64,000 nt of DNA, from positions 226,774-290,773 of the forward strand of contig NZ_PVEN01000009.1 of NCBI RefSeq assembly GCF_002973525.1, given 5' to 3'. Under the pieces are notes generated by a model that was not told the origin of the DNA, searched no databases, and saw only the letters and a program-made list of their open reading frames with translations. The position numbers and the translations under genes are program-made. Source of the stretch: Paraburkholderia sp. BL21I4N1. Lineage in GTDB: Bacteria > Pseudomonadota > Gammaproteobacteria > Burkholderiales > Burkholderiaceae. This document shows positions 16,945 to 26,315 of this stretch, piece after piece (position 1 is the first letter of the stretch; every line of letters starts with the position of its first letter).

Positions 16945-17769
16945 TTAGAGGTCGGCCGGCAGCGGCGCGCGCAGCCACTTTTGCGAAATCGCATTCATGG
17001 TGCCGTCCTTGCGGGCCTTGGCAATCACGTCGTCGACTTTTTGCTTCAGGCGCGGCTCGTTCTTGTTCAGACCGACGTGATCCGGCGAACTGAACAGCGA
17101 GAATTTCTGCTCAGGATCGTTCGCGGGATGCCGCGCGAGAATCGTCGCGCCGACGTCGTTGCCGACGACCATCAACTGTACCTGACCAGAAAGGAACGCC
17201 GATATTGCGCCGTTCGGATCGTCGAATCTTTTGATGTTGGCGGAGGGCGGGGCGATCTTGGTCACGCTCAGGTCTTCCAGCGTGCCGCGCGCGACCGAAA
17301 TCGACTTACCGGCGAGGTCGGCGGCGTTCTTCACGGGCAGCGACTTCGGACCGAACACGGCGAGGTAGTACGGCGCGTACGGTTGCGAGAAGTCGATCAC
17401 CTTGTCGCGCTCTGGCGTCTGTCCGACTGAAAGCAGCATGTCGGCCTTGTGGTCGGCCAGATAGGCCATGCGGTTGTCGCCCGTTACCTGCACGAGTTCG
17501 ACCTTGGCGTTGAGCGCCTTGCCGATCAGATTGGCGACGTCGATGTCGTAGCCTTGCGGCTTCATGTCCGGACCGATCGAGCCGAACGGCGGGTAATCCT
17601 CGAACACGCCGATGCGCACCGTGCCCGATTTGGCGATGCTGTCGAGCGCGTCGGCCTGCGCGGCCGACGAAAACGCGCACAGCGCGCCGACGCCGGTGAA
17701 AGCCAGCGCGGCGGCGAGCGTCGCGAACACGCGGCGCGTGCTGGAGTGGGCGGATTGCGCTTGGGTCAT
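16945..17769 (-). CDS. Periplasmic amino-acid-binding protein of ABC transporter
   Basis: A 274-residue solute-binding protein of family 3. The signal peptide covers about residues 12-39 (RRVFATLAAALAFTGVGALC ending at AAQA). The mature part starts LDSIAKSGTVRIGVFEDYPPFGSIG and includes the family signature GYDIDVANLIGKAL. It should capture a polar amino acid or related compound in the periplasm and deliver it to the two permeases encoded downstream. A spacer of 95 bases separates it from them. The substrate is not predictable from sequence alone. Confidence 0.88.
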   Translation of the reverse strand: MTQAQSAHSSTRRVFATLAAALAFTGVGALCAFSSAAQADALDSIAKSGTVRIGVFEDYPPFGSIGPDMKPQGYDIDVANLIGKALNAKVELVQVTGDNRMAYLADHKADMLLSVGQTPERDKVIDFSQPYAPYYLAVFGPKSLPVKNAADLAGKSISVARGTLEDLSVTKIAPPSANIKRFDDPNGAISAFLSGQVQLMVVGNDVGATILARHPANDPEQKFSLFSSPDHVGLNKNEPRLKQKVDDVIAKARKDGTMNAISQKWLRAPLPADL

Positions 17770-17823
17770 GGTCTTTCCTCTGTCGAGTGGATCGGTATTG
17801 GAATAGGTTTTAGTGAGCGCGCG

Positions 17824-18897
17824 TCAATGCGCGGCGCGCGCGGCGATCAGTTTGCACGCGTGCGATGGCAATTCCGCGAGCACCGGCATGCCGAGCGTGA
17901 GCCCCGGCGTTTCGCGCGGCGTGGTCGCGGCGGTCAGCGTGAAGCCGGCGCAATCGATCGTCGCTTCGAGCGATGCGCCGACGTCGCGAATAAACGTCAC
18001 CGTGCCGGCCAGCCGGTTCGGTGCGGCGCTGTCCGAAGCCGGTTTGACGCACACGTCCTCGGGGCGGATCAGCAGGCGGATGTCGCTGCCGGAGGCCGGC
18101 ATGCGCGCGGTTTGCGCCACGCTGATGCGCCGGCCGCCGGGCAGATTCACGCCGCCCGCGCCGTCGTAAGTGACCGGCAGGATATTGCCGAGCCCGATGA
18201 AATCCGCCACGAACTCGCTCACCGGATCGCGATAAATATCCAGCGGTTTGCCGACTTGCGCAATCCGGCCTTTCTCCATCACGACGATTTCGTCGGCCAT
18301 GGTCATGGCTTCCCGCTGGTCGTGCGTGACCATGATCGTCGTGATGCCCAGGCGCTGTTGCAGCAGACGGATTTCCATCTGCATCGCCTCGCGCAGTTTG
18401 GCGTCGAGCGCGGAGAGCGGCTCGTCGAGCAACAGCAGTTTCGGCTGGGACGCGATCGCGCGCGCAATCGCCACGCGCTGGCGCTGGCCGCCGGAGAGTT
18501 GCGTGACCGGTCGGTTCGCCATATGCGGCAACTGGATCAGTTCCAGCAATTCGGCGACGCGGCGCGTCTGCTGATCCCTGGCGGTCTTGCGTAATTTGAG
18601 CGGATAGGCGACGTTCTGCGCGACCGTCATGTGCGGAAACAGCGCGAGCGACTGGAACACCATGCCGAAGTCGCGCTGATTGGCCGGCAGACGCGTAATG
18701 TCACGGCCCGCGAAATGAATGCTGCCCGACGTCGGCGTTTCCAGGCCGGCGATCATCCGCAGCAACGTGGTCTTGCCGCAGCCGGACGGGCCGAGAAAGC
18801 ACACCAGCTTGCCGTCGGGCACGCTCAGATCGACGCTGTCGACGGCCTGCGCCGCGCCGAAGCGACGGGTCACGGCTTGCAAGGTCAGATGGGTCAT
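17824..18897 (-). CDS. ABC transporter ATP-binding protein, spermidine/putrescine type
   Basis: A 357-residue ATPase. Walker A is GPSGCGKTT, the Q-loop is VFQSLALFPH, the signature is LSGGQRQR, Walker B is LLLLDEPLSALD and the H-switch is VTHDQ. After residue 235 there is a TOBE-type regulatory domain (RLLIRPEDVCVK and onward), as in PotA/FbpC proteins. ATG 18897 is preferred because GGAG lies six bases upstream. It is the last gene of the four-gene polyamine-like operon. It is also the only ATPase near the amino-acid permeases that follow, but its TOBE domain marks it as belonging to the upstream permeases. Confidence 0.9.
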   Translation of the reverse strand: MTHLTLQAVTRRFGAAQAVDSVDLSVPDGKLVCFLGPSGCGKTTLLRMIAGLETPTSGSIHFAGRDITRLPANQRDFGMVFQSLALFPHMTVAQNVAYPLKLRKTARDQQTRRVAELLELIQLPHMANRPVTQLSGGQRQRVAIARAIASQPKLLLLDEPLSALDAKLREAMQMEIRLLQQRLGITTIMVTHDQREAMTMADEIVVMEKGRIAQVGKPLDIYRDPVSEFVADFIGLGNILPVTYDGAGGVNLPGGRRISVAQTARMPASGSDIRLLIRPEDVCVKPASDSAAPNRLAGTVTFIRDVGASLEATIDCAGFTLTAATTPRETPGLTLGMPVLAELPSHACKLIAARAAH

Positions 18898-18957
18898 CGA
18901 ATGCTCCAGCAAAGAGGTGTCACGGTTCGCCTGTTTCCCGTGCAGCGCAAGCGGCGC

Positions 18958-19845
18958 TCAAAGGGCCACGCCTTCGTCGCCGACCAGCTTTTCGAGCAGC
19001 CAGATCAGCGCGAAGTCGATCGCGACGATGAACACCGCGAAACAGAACACGGTCGGATCGAGCGACGACACCGTGCGGCTATACAGCCACACCGGCAAGG
19101 TCATCGTATCGATGCCATACAGGAAGAAGGTCACCGTGAACTCGTTGAACGAGACGATGAACGCGAACAGCATGCCGGCGAGAATGCCGGGGCGCATCAG
19201 CGGCAGGATCACGTCGACCAGCGCGCGCAATGGGCTCGCACCCATCACGCAGGCGGCTTCCTCGAACTCGGGGCCGATCGAGGCGACCGAGGCCGCGCAA
19301 TTCTTCACCGTGAACGGCAGCGCCAGAATCACGTGCGCGATGATCAGGCGGAACACGCCGAGTTCGACCGGCAGCACGTTGAACACCAGCAGCAGCGACA
19401 GACCGAGCATCACGAGCGGATAGACCAGCGGCAACGCCACCAGTTGTTCGACCGCCGGCTTGCCGCGAAAACGGTAACGGCTCAGCGCGTAGGCGGCGGG
19501 CACGGAGACGAGCGTGGCGAACAGCATGGTTGAAAGCGCAACGATCAGGCTCGTGCTCAACGCGGCGCCCATGGAGAGGGAGTCGCTCGCGTCGGGCGAC
19601 ACGAAGCTGTGCCACGCCGCGCGATACCAGTGCAAGCCGTAGGCGTGCGGCGGGAATTCGAGCGTGTCGGCGGCGCTGAACGACATCGCGATCATCGTGA
19701 GGATCGGCAATGCGGCGAGAAACAGCACGATCGCGGCAAGCAGCGCGGCCGCCTTGCCGAGTTGGCCCGGCATGGTCGCGGCGGGCCAGCGCGGCAACAG
19801 CGGCGGACGGGGCTGAAGCGCCGCGCGGCGAACGGGCGTGCTCAT
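18958..19845 (-). CDS. ABC transporter permease, PotC-like
   Basis: A 295-residue permease with six predicted membrane helices, of the spermidine/putrescine family. The EAA loop reads EEAACVMGASPLRALVDVILPLMRPG. The N-terminal 28 residues are a Pro/Arg-rich cytoplasmic extension before the first helix. Its ATG overlaps the stop of the partner permease (ATGA at 19842-19845). It should form the membrane channel with the PotB-like permease and be energised by the downstream ATPase. Confidence 0.88.
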   Translation of the reverse strand: MSTPVRRAALQPRPPLLPRWPAATMPGQLGKAAALLAAIVLFLAALPILTMIAMSFSAADTLEFPPHAYGLHWYRAAWHSFVSPDASDSLSMGAALSTSLIVALSTMLFATLVSVPAAYALSRYRFRGKPAVEQLVALPLVYPLVMLGLSLLLVFNVLPVELGVFRLIIAHVILALPFTVKNCAASVASIGPEFEEAACVMGASPLRALVDVILPLMRPGILAGMLFAFIVSFNEFTVTFFLYGIDTMTLPVWLYSRTVSSLDPTVFCFAVFIVAIDFALIWLLEKLVGDEGVAL

Positions 19846-20798
19846 GCGTGGGGCTCCTCGGCGAGACGCTGGGTACGGCGCACGAGGCGCTGCGACAGCG
19901 CCATCACCGTCAGCGTGGCGATCATCAGAACGACACCCGATGCGGACGCCGCCGGCCAGTTCAGCAAGGGCGCGACCTGATCGTGGACCAGCACCGCGAG
20001 CATCGGCACGCGCCGTCCGCCGAGCAGCAGCGGCACGGCGAAGGCGCTGGCGTTGTACGCGAATACCAGCAGCGCGCCCGACACCAGACCCGGCATCGCC
20101 AACGGCAACAACACGTGACGCAGCGTTTGCCAGCGCGTCGCGCCGAGCGTCGCCGCGGCTTCCTCATACGAGCGGGAGACCGCGCGCATCGCGCTGGAAA
20201 GCGGCAGCACGGCGAGCGGAAAGGCGGTCTGGATCAGGCCGAGCAACACGCCGTTCTCGCGATACAGCCACATCAGCGGACGCTGCACGAGCCCGCTGCC
20301 GAGCAGCGCGTGATTGAGCAAACCGGCCGGGCCGAGAATGATCAGCCAGCCATAGCCTTGCAGCAGCAGATTGACGAGCAGCGGCAGCAGCACGCCGGCC
20401 AGCAGCAAGCGGCGCGCGAGCCGCGATTGGGTGCGCGCCATGGCGAGCGCGACCGGAATGGCCAGCAGCACCGCGCAGATCATGCTTTGAAACGCGAGCT
20501 TCAACGTGAGCCACAACGACTTCAGGAAGTAACTGTCGAGCAGGTCGGCGTAGTTTTGCAGCGTGAAGCCGCGCCATTCGTTGCCCTGCGTGCCGAAGCT
20601 CATGCGCAGCACGACCAGTGCGGCCGCGCCGAGCACCGCGAGAAACAGCAGGATCGGCGCGAGTAGCAGCCATGGGCGCGCTTTTTCCAGCGCGGTGGCC
20701 GCGGGCGCGTCCGGAGCGAGAGACGCGGCGTCGGAAGCCGCCTCTCCCTGCGCCGCCGACGAAGCACGCCGCGAAAAGCGCGCGAGCATCGGCGTCAT
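19842..20798 (-). CDS. ABC transporter permease, PotB-like
   Basis: A 318-residue permease with six membrane helices and the EAA loop EEAAATLGATRWQTLRHVLLPLAMPG. The N-terminus (about 40 residues, Ala/Ser/Asp-rich) is a cytoplasmic extension. The start at 20798 overlaps the stop of the binding-protein gene (ATGA), and an earlier in-frame ATG at 20831 lies inside that gene, so 20798 is preferred. The four genes binding protein, PotB-like, PotC-like and ATPase form a complete uptake system. Confidence 0.88.
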   Translation of the reverse strand: MTPMLARFSRRASSAAQGEAASDAASLAPDAPAATALEKARPWLLLAPILLFLAVLGAAALVVLRMSFGTQGNEWRGFTLQNYADLLDSYFLKSLWLTLKLAFQSMICAVLLAIPVALAMARTQSRLARRLLLAGVLLPLLVNLLLQGYGWLIILGPAGLLNHALLGSGLVQRPLMWLYRENGVLLGLIQTAFPLAVLPLSSAMRAVSRSYEEAAATLGATRWQTLRHVLLPLAMPGLVSGALLVFAYNASAFAVPLLLGGRRVPMLAVLVHDQVAPLLNWPAASASGVVLMIATLTVMALSQRLVRRTQRLAEEPHA

Positions 20799-21889
20799 GC
20801 CGAGAAAATTTCGGTGTAACGCTTGATCCACGCCGGCTGTACGACCGCGAGCGCCTTGTCGTCATGCAACACGGCTTTCTCGGCGATCTGCTTCGGGCTC
20901 GGCACGAACGCGCGGCTCTCGGCCGGAATCACGGCTTTCGAATTGACCGGGCCGTTCAGCACGTCGGCGGCCATGCGGCCTTGCACGCCCGCGTCGAGCG
21001 AATGGTTGATGAAGGCGTGGATCACGTCGCTGTCGCCCGGATGCGATTTGGGGATCACCGTGAACATGAGTTGCGTGGCGAAGCCTTCTTTCATGCCGTA
21101 CGTCACGCCCATCTTGTATTCGGGCTTGCGGATCTGATCGGGGAAAAAAGCCGGCGAGTAAATCCCGCCGATATCGAGCGAACCGGTGCGGAACAGATCG
21201 GCCACCTGGTTCGGGTTCTCGCCGAGCGTCATCACGCGGTCTTTCAGTTGCATCAGCTTCTTGAAGCCCGGCTCGATGTTCTGTTGCGAACCGCCGTTCA
21301 TCTTCGCCGCGATGATCGCGAGGTCGACCGCTTCGGCCCATTCGGGCGGCGGCAGGAACAGGCGGCCGGCGTACCTGGAATCCCACAGCGCTTCGTACGA
21401 GGTCGGTGCGCTCTTGACCGTCGACGTGTTGTAGATCAAGCCGTCCGACCACAGCAGGTAGCCCACGCCGAAACCGTTCGCGCCCGTGCGGTACTGCGGC
21501 GCGACGTCCTTCAGATTGGGCAGCTTGTCGAGGTCGGGTTTCATCAGCAGACCGGCGTCGCCGAGACCCGACGCGCCCACGCCGGCCAAAGTGATGACGT
21601 CGTAAGTGGGACGATCGCCCGTGGCCTTGAGCTTGGCGACCATGCCCGAGGTGCCGTCGGCGCGATCGGCGATCACCTTGCAGCCGGTCTTCGCGGTGAA
21701 GGTCTGGGCAATGTTGCGCAGCGCGGCGGCGCCGGTGTCGTCCGACCAGGTCAGCAGGCGCAAGGTCTTGCCGCTGAAGTTCTGTTCCTGCGCGCGCAGA
21801 TTGACGAACGGCATCGGCAAGGTGGAGGCCGCCAGCGCCGCGCCGATCGCCTTGATGGCCTGCCTTCTACCCCGTTTGATCTCTTGCAT
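20795..21889 (-). CDS. Periplasmic polyamine-type substrate-binding protein
   Basis: A 364-residue extracellular solute-binding protein of the PotD/PotF type. The signal begins KRGRRQAIKAIGAALAAS, a twin-arginine-like export signal, and cleavage is likely near NLRAQ. The mature domain has the typical LRLLTWSDDTGAAALRNIAQTF start and the segment GYLLWSDGLIYNTSTVKSAP. ATG 21889 has GGAG seven bases upstream; the longer open frame to 21994 has no support. As first gene of the operon it lies opposite the LysR gene at 22395. The ligand may be a polyamine, but related proteins bind other small organic compounds. Confidence 0.88.
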   Translation of the reverse strand: MQEIKRGRRQAIKAIGAALAASTLPMPFVNLRAQEQNFSGKTLRLLTWSDDTGAAALRNIAQTFTAKTGCKVIADRADGTSGMVAKLKATGDRPTYDVITLAGVGASGLGDAGLLMKPDLDKLPNLKDVAPQYRTGANGFGVGYLLWSDGLIYNTSTVKSAPTSYEALWDSRYAGRLFLPPPEWAEAVDLAIIAAKMNGGSQQNIEPGFKKLMQLKDRVMTLGENPNQVADLFRTGSLDIGGIYSPAFFPDQIRKPEYKMGVTYGMKEGFATQLMFTVIPKSHPGDSDVIHAFINHSLDAGVQGRMAADVLNGPVNSKAVIPAESRAFVPSPKQIAEKAVLHDDKALAVVQPAWIKRYTEIFSA

Positions 21890-22394
21890 GGCGGTCTCCC
21901 GTGTTGAACGCCTGTTGCCTGATGAAAATCGCTGTGACCGCTGCCGTCGCACCGCCCGATTGCGCGGTGCGTTGATGCACTCTAGGTTTGCCAAAATCCC
22001 TCAACAAACGAAATATGCGCATGACGGGCATGACGGAATCTCATGAGCCGAGCGTAGCGCGGCGACTGGGACGAATTCGCCGCGCGTAGCTAGAGCACCG
22101 AGGGCGGGGCGTATGCGGGTTAACGTCCACAATTTGCGCGCGCTTGAGGCCGGCATGGAGGTATGAGGAAAGCTCGGTTCTGGTGCGATGCTTCGGCGGC
22201 GTGCCCCGGCGTGGTGCGAAACGGCGTGTGCGGCGTGCCATTTTTGGGTAGGCATGAATTCAGCGCATGCGAGCGGGACGGTTCGGCCCTCGTGCGGGGC
22301 GGGTTGATCGCGTATCCTGTGGGCTTGACAGCGAGTTGGGCGGCGCCTGTCGCGTCGCCCACACAATGAATTTTCCTGATCACGGACCTCGCCG
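21890..22394. other. Divergent control region between ABC operon and LysR gene
   Basis: No gene is present. The octamer CATGACGG is repeated at 22020-22027 and 22029-22036, followed by CTCATGAG (22040-22047). This sits in an AT-richer stretch (22000-22020) that is a plausible promoter for the minus-strand ABC operon. LysR-type proteins usually bind such intergenic regions, so this is the likely site of control by the product of the gene at 22395. Confidence 0.4.
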
Positions 22395-23288
22395 ATGCGC
22401 CGCCTTCCGCCACTCAACGCGCTGCAGATTTTCGAAACCGTCGCGCGCCATCGCAGCTTTACGCGCGCCGCCGACCACTTGTGTCTGACGCAGGGCGCGG
22501 TTAGCCGGCAGATCATCGCGCTTGAGGATTACTACAAGTTCCCGCTCTTCAAGCGTCACGCGAAAGGCCTGACGCTTACCGCCGAAGGCGAAATGCTGCT
22601 GCCGGCCGTAAAAGAGAGCTTCGCGCGTATCGAGGAGATTTCGTTACGGCTCACGCGTCAGCGCACCGATCTCGCGCTGAAAGTGCCGACCTGCGTGATG
22701 CGCTGGATGCTGCCGAAAATCATGCGTTTCCAGGCCGAGTACCCGGATCTGCATGTGCAGATCACCACGACCTGGCAGCACGACATCGATTTCCAGAGCG
22801 AACCGTTCGACGCCGCGATCATCTACGGCTCGTCGCCGGGTGCGGGGGTGCAGGCGGTGCCGTTGTTCGAGGAGCGTCTGACGCCGGTGTGCGCACCCGA
22901 TCTGCTGACGGACAAACCGCTCGCGCAGGTGGCGGACCTGGCGCGCCACACGCTTTTGCATCCCACGCGCGATCACCGCGACTGGAAGATGTGGCTCGCC
23001 AAAGCCAGCGAAGGCGACGCGGTCAACGCGCCGACGATCGACGCCGAGCACGGCCCGAGCTTCGACACGCTCGATATGGCCACCAATGCGGCGCTACAAG
23101 GCTTCGGCGTGGCGATCAGCGACCTCGCGCTGATCGACGAGGACGTCAGGGCGCGACGCCTCGTGCGGCCGTTCGATACCGTGCTGAAAACCGGCTGGCG
23201 CTATTACTTCGTGTATCCGGACTCGGTGGCGCATCAGCAGAAGCTGAATCTGTTCCGCGACTGGATCGCGGCGCATTGGGAGGAGTAG
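22395..23288 (+). CDS. LysR-family transcriptional regulator (GcvA-like)
   Basis: A 297-residue LysR regulator. The winged helix-turn-helix is at residues 5-64 (LNALQIFETVARHRSFTRAADHLCLTQGAVSRQIIALEDY), followed by the linker helix and a periplasmic-binding-protein-like effector domain. The start PPLNALQIFE is characteristic of the GcvA subgroup. It is divergent from the polyamine-type ABC operon and probably regulates it in response to the transported ligand, which is inferred from gene arrangement. The start at ATG 22395 sets the helix-turn-helix at the N-terminus as expected. Confidence 0.9.
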   Translation: MRRLPPLNALQIFETVARHRSFTRAADHLCLTQGAVSRQIIALEDYYKFPLFKRHAKGLTLTAEGEMLLPAVKESFARIEEISLRLTRQRTDLALKVPTCVMRWMLPKIMRFQAEYPDLHVQITTTWQHDIDFQSEPFDAAIIYGSSPGAGVQAVPLFEERLTPVCAPDLLTDKPLAQVADLARHTLLHPTRDHRDWKMWLAKASEGDAVNAPTIDAEHGPSFDTLDMATNAALQGFGVAISDLALIDEDVRARRLVRPFDTVLKTGWRYYFVYPDSVAHQQKLNLFRDWIAAHWEE

Positions 23289-23314
23289 TTCAGTCCAAGC
23301 GTCAGGCCGAAGCA

Positions 23315-24397
23315 TCAAGGCGCGAACGACAGGAACAGATACGCCGCGAACAGCGACAGATGCACGGCGCCTTGCAGAATCGTGGTGCGCCCGCTGCTCA
23401 GCGTGAGCGTGCCGACCAGCAACGTGAGGATCAGCAGCACGGTTTCCTTGCCGTCGATGCCGAGCATGAGCGGCTGGCCGTTCCACAGAAATACCGCGGC
23501 GACGGTCGGAATCGTCAAGCCGATACTGGCGAGCGCCGAACCGAGCGCGAGATTCATGCTGGTCTGCAAACGATCGGCGCGCGCCGCGCGCACGGCGGCG
23601 AGCCCTTCGGGCAGCAACACCAGCGCCGCGATCACGATACCCACCACCGCCGCCGGCGCGCCCGCGTTCTGTACCGCGGTTTCGACGATCGGCGACAGGA
23701 TCTTCGCCAGCAGCACGACAGCGACAAGGCACACCAGCAGCAAGCCGCCGGCCGCGAGCGCGACGCCGACGCTCGGCGGCGACGCGTGAACGTCTTCGTC
23801 CGACGCATCGGCGAGAAAGTAATCGCGATGCCGCACGGTCTGCACGAACACGAACACGCCATACAGCACCAGCGACGACACGCCGGCAAAAGCCAGTTGC
23901 GAAGGCGACAGGATCGGGCCGACGCTAGTGGTCGTGTAGTTCGGCATGACGAGCGTCAGCACCGACAGCGACGCCAGCACGGCGAGCGCGGCCGACGCGC
24001 CGCGGCTCTGAAAATCCTGCTCGCGATGCCGGATGCCGCCCACCAGCAGGCAAATGCCGACAATGCCGTTGCAGACGATCATGACCGCCGCGAACACCGT
24101 GTCGCGCGCGAGTCCGGCTTTTTCCGGGCCGGAGGTGAGCATGACCGAGACGATCAGCGCGACCTCGATCACCGTGACGGCCACCGCCAGCACGAGCGTG
24201 CCGAACGGTTCGCCGACGCGATGCGCGACCACTTCCGCGTGATGAACCGCGGTGAACACCGCGGCGCACAGCGCCACGCCGACCAGCGCGAGCAGCAGGC
24301 CGTTGCCCGGCAGCGCATAGGCAAGCCCGAGCACGATCCACGCGACGAACGGCGCGGCAATGGTCCAGCGGGGCAAAACGGTCGCGGGCGTGGTCAT
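23315..24397 (-). CDS. chaA: Calcium/proton (or Na+/H+) exchanger, ChaA-like
   Basis: A 360-residue inner-membrane antiporter with about eleven hydrophobic helices. The two CaCA-superfamily alpha repeats contain the acidic segments VAVTVIEVALIVSVML (first half) and ALVLLPEGLAAVRAARADRLQTSMNLALGSALASIG (second half), as in ChaA. Such proteins expel Ca2+ or Na+ and can contribute to alkaline pH tolerance. AGGAAG stands upstream of ATG 24397. The gene is convergent with the LysR gene and appears to be a single-gene unit. Confidence 0.88.
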   Translation of the reverse strand: MTTPATVLPRWTIAAPFVAWIVLGLAYALPGNGLLLALVGVALCAAVFTAVHHAEVVAHRVGEPFGTLVLAVAVTVIEVALIVSVMLTSGPEKAGLARDTVFAAVMIVCNGIVGICLLVGGIRHREQDFQSRGASAALAVLASLSVLTLVMPNYTTTSVGPILSPSQLAFAGVSSLVLYGVFVFVQTVRHRDYFLADASDEDVHASPPSVGVALAAGGLLLVCLVAVVLLAKILSPIVETAVQNAGAPAAVVGIVIAALVLLPEGLAAVRAARADRLQTSMNLALGSALASIGLTIPTVAAVFLWNGQPLMLGIDGKETVLLILTLLVGTLTLSSGRTTILQGAVHLSLFAAYLFLSFAP

Positions 24398-24607
24398 TCG
24401 GGCTTCCTTTTCGATGCTTGCATGGAACGGGGCGCACGGCCGCCGTCTGGATCTTGAAGCGGGCGCAAATGCTAACGCATCGTGTCAACAAACCGCTCTA
24501 ACGCATTAAATTATAAAGGATAGTTTTTGCAGCTAGTGTTTGATCGTGAGGTGATTGGGCCGCGGCAGAATCTTTGCATGGACGTTTCGACGACTCATAA
24601 ACGGAAA

Positions 24608-24644
24608 CGGGCGCCAATGCGTTGTGGTAACGCATTGGCGCCCG
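24608..24644 (-). terminator. Terminator hairpin after the BON-domain gene
   Basis: A perfect 16-bp stem (CGGGCGCCAATGCGTT, loop GTGGT, complement 24629-24644) is about 30 bases downstream of the BON gene stop on the minus strand. Read on that strand it is followed by TTTCCGTTT, so it probably ends the BON transcript. Confidence 0.7.
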
Positions 24645-24672
24645 CGTAGAGCCGGCGACGGCTCGACGACGC

Positions 24673-25035
24673 TTACTGGCCGACCGGACGGATCGTCAGT
24701 GCGTTCTTGACCGACGTCACGCCAGCCACGCCTTGCGCGGCCGTCGTTGCCAGGTCGACCTGTTGCTGCTCAGGCACCGTGCCGGCCAGGGTCACTGCAC
24801 CGCCGCGCGCGCGCACGGTGATGTTGTTGACGCTCAGGCCCTTGGTCTTCGACAGGGCGCTGCGGACCTTGCGGCCGAGCGCGCGGTTCGCTGCCTTGGT
24901 TTGCTTGGCGGACGGCGCCGACGATGCAGCCATCGGGGCCGCAGCCGTCGCGTCGCTGCTTTGCGCATACGCATTGAGGGACGCCAGAACGATCAGCGCG
25001 CCGCCGACCATCTTGATTGCCGTGAATGCTTTCAT
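24673..25035 (-). CDS. Periplasmic BON-domain protein (OsmY-like)
   Basis: A 120-residue exported protein. The signal peptide is MKAFTAIKMVGGALIVLASLNAYAQ. After a short Ala/Ser linker there is one BON domain of about 65 residues (LGRKVRSALSKTKGLSVNNITVRARGGAVTLAGTVPEQQQ, with the conserved G in GAVTLAGTV). OsmY-type proteins have two BON domains and this has one. BON proteins are often induced by osmotic or envelope stress and may bind phospholipid, which is a family property not shown here. It is a single gene. Confidence 0.85.
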   Translation of the reverse strand: MKAFTAIKMVGGALIVLASLNAYAQSSDATAAAPMAASSAPSAKQTKAANRALGRKVRSALSKTKGLSVNNITVRARGGAVTLAGTVPEQQQVDLATTAAQGVAGVTSVKNALTIRPVGQ

Positions 25036-25395
25036 TCAACTTTCTCCTGTTGTCATGGATACGACGATCCCCGGATGGGGATGTGACCTTCGCCTGCGGA
25101 TACATCGGGATCGACACTGAATGGAACGGTGCTGCGGGTCGTGCGAAGGCTTTCAAACTGCCTGCTGATTCAGGCTAACCGTGCCACGCGCAAGGCCTCA
25201 AGGGCTGTGCCGCGGGCCGGAAACACACGATACTCCAATTAGTGCCATGGTGAATGCGACGGTGCCAGGAAATGAGGTTCTGGTACAACGAATCGGCCGA
25301 TCGCAACAGGCCGATGGCGTCGTATTGCTGACTGCGGCTTATCGCGCCAGCGTGCCGGAGTCAGTGCGCCGCGCATTCAAAACAAGGTCGACCGC
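25036..25395. other. Gene-free region between BON gene and DNA glycosylase gene
   Basis: This region contains the divergent promoters of the BON gene and the glycosylase gene. The AGGAG-type site of the BON gene is at its left edge. A short inverted repeat GCCTG-CTGATT-CAGGC is near 25160-25175. I see no further gene or RNA here. Confidence 0.35.
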
Positions 25396-26043
25396 ATGCG
25401 AAAACCGTTGCTACCCATCGTGCCATTGCTTCGTGACGAATTACCGCTCGACACGGTCGAGTTGGCGCGTTTCATGATCGGCAAATATCTCGTGCGCGAT
25501 TTGCCGGAAGGGCGCATTAGCGGCCGGATCGTCGAAACCGAAGCGTATCCTCTCGGCGATTCGACGAGTCACGCGTTTATCGGCCGTCGTCCCTACAACC
25601 TGCCGATGTTTCTGGCGCCGGGCTTTGCCTATGTGCGGCTGACGTACGGCGTGTCGTACATGCTCAACATGTCGGCGGAAGCGGAAGAGATCGGCGCGGG
25701 GATTCTGTTCCGCGCGATCGAGCCGCTCGAAGGTTTGCCGCTGATCGAAGCGCGCCGCCCCGGCGTGCCGCTGCGCGACCTCGCCCGCGGGCCGGGGCGG
25801 CTGACTACCGCGCTCGGCATCGGGCCGTCGTTCAATGGCTGTGATCTATGTAGTGGCCGCGACTTGTGGATCGGTGCGATCGAGCGTGGCGAGACGCCGG
25901 TCGGCGTGACGACGCGCATTGGCTTGTCGCGTGAGATGCATCGGCCACTGAGGTTTTTCGAACCTGGCAGCGCGTTCGTCAGCGGGCCGCGAAAACTACT
26001 GTTGCCGGCGCAGACCGTTGCGCCGAAGCGGGCGAAAAAATGA
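25396..26043 (+). CDS. 3-methyladenine DNA glycosylase (AAG/MPG family)
   Basis: A 215-residue base-excision repair enzyme of the mammalian-type alkyladenine glycosylase family. Signature segments are ARFMIGKYLVRDLP, GRIVETEAYPLGDSTSHAF (the Glu is the catalytic base that activates water), and FLAPGFAYVRLTYGVSYMLN. Later come ILFRAIEPLEG and GPGRLTTALGIG. It removes 3-methyladenine and other alkylated or deaminated purines. The C-terminus is a basic tail (APKRAKK). It appears monocistronic. ATG 25396 is preferred over later in-frame methionines because the N-terminal helix would otherwise be lost. Confidence 0.92.
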   Translation: MRKPLLPIVPLLRDELPLDTVELARFMIGKYLVRDLPEGRISGRIVETEAYPLGDSTSHAFIGRRPYNLPMFLAPGFAYVRLTYGVSYMLNMSAEAEEIGAGILFRAIEPLEGLPLIEARRPGVPLRDLARGPGRLTTALGIGPSFNGCDLCSGRDLWIGAIERGETPVGVTTRIGLSREMHRPLRFFEPGSAFVSGPRKLLLPAQTVAPKRAKK

Positions 26044-26315
26044 CCGCCTGGCAATGAGCACCGGTCAAGGCGCCCGGTTCGGAAGCGTTTCGAAACGTCA
26101 GACACAAAGTGTTACGATTCCGACAATTATTACGGTAAGAGTGAAACATCGCGTCGGCTTTTCGGGAATTCATCGCGCATTCTTGCGAAATCAACAATTA
26201 TGTATCTCGCAATTAAGGGTTTTCCCGAGACGATTGGCTGTCTAGACTTGGATCACTCGCTTCTCACAACGTGTGACGGGCGAAGCCAAAAAACCAAGTC
26301 TGGAGGTAAGCCATC

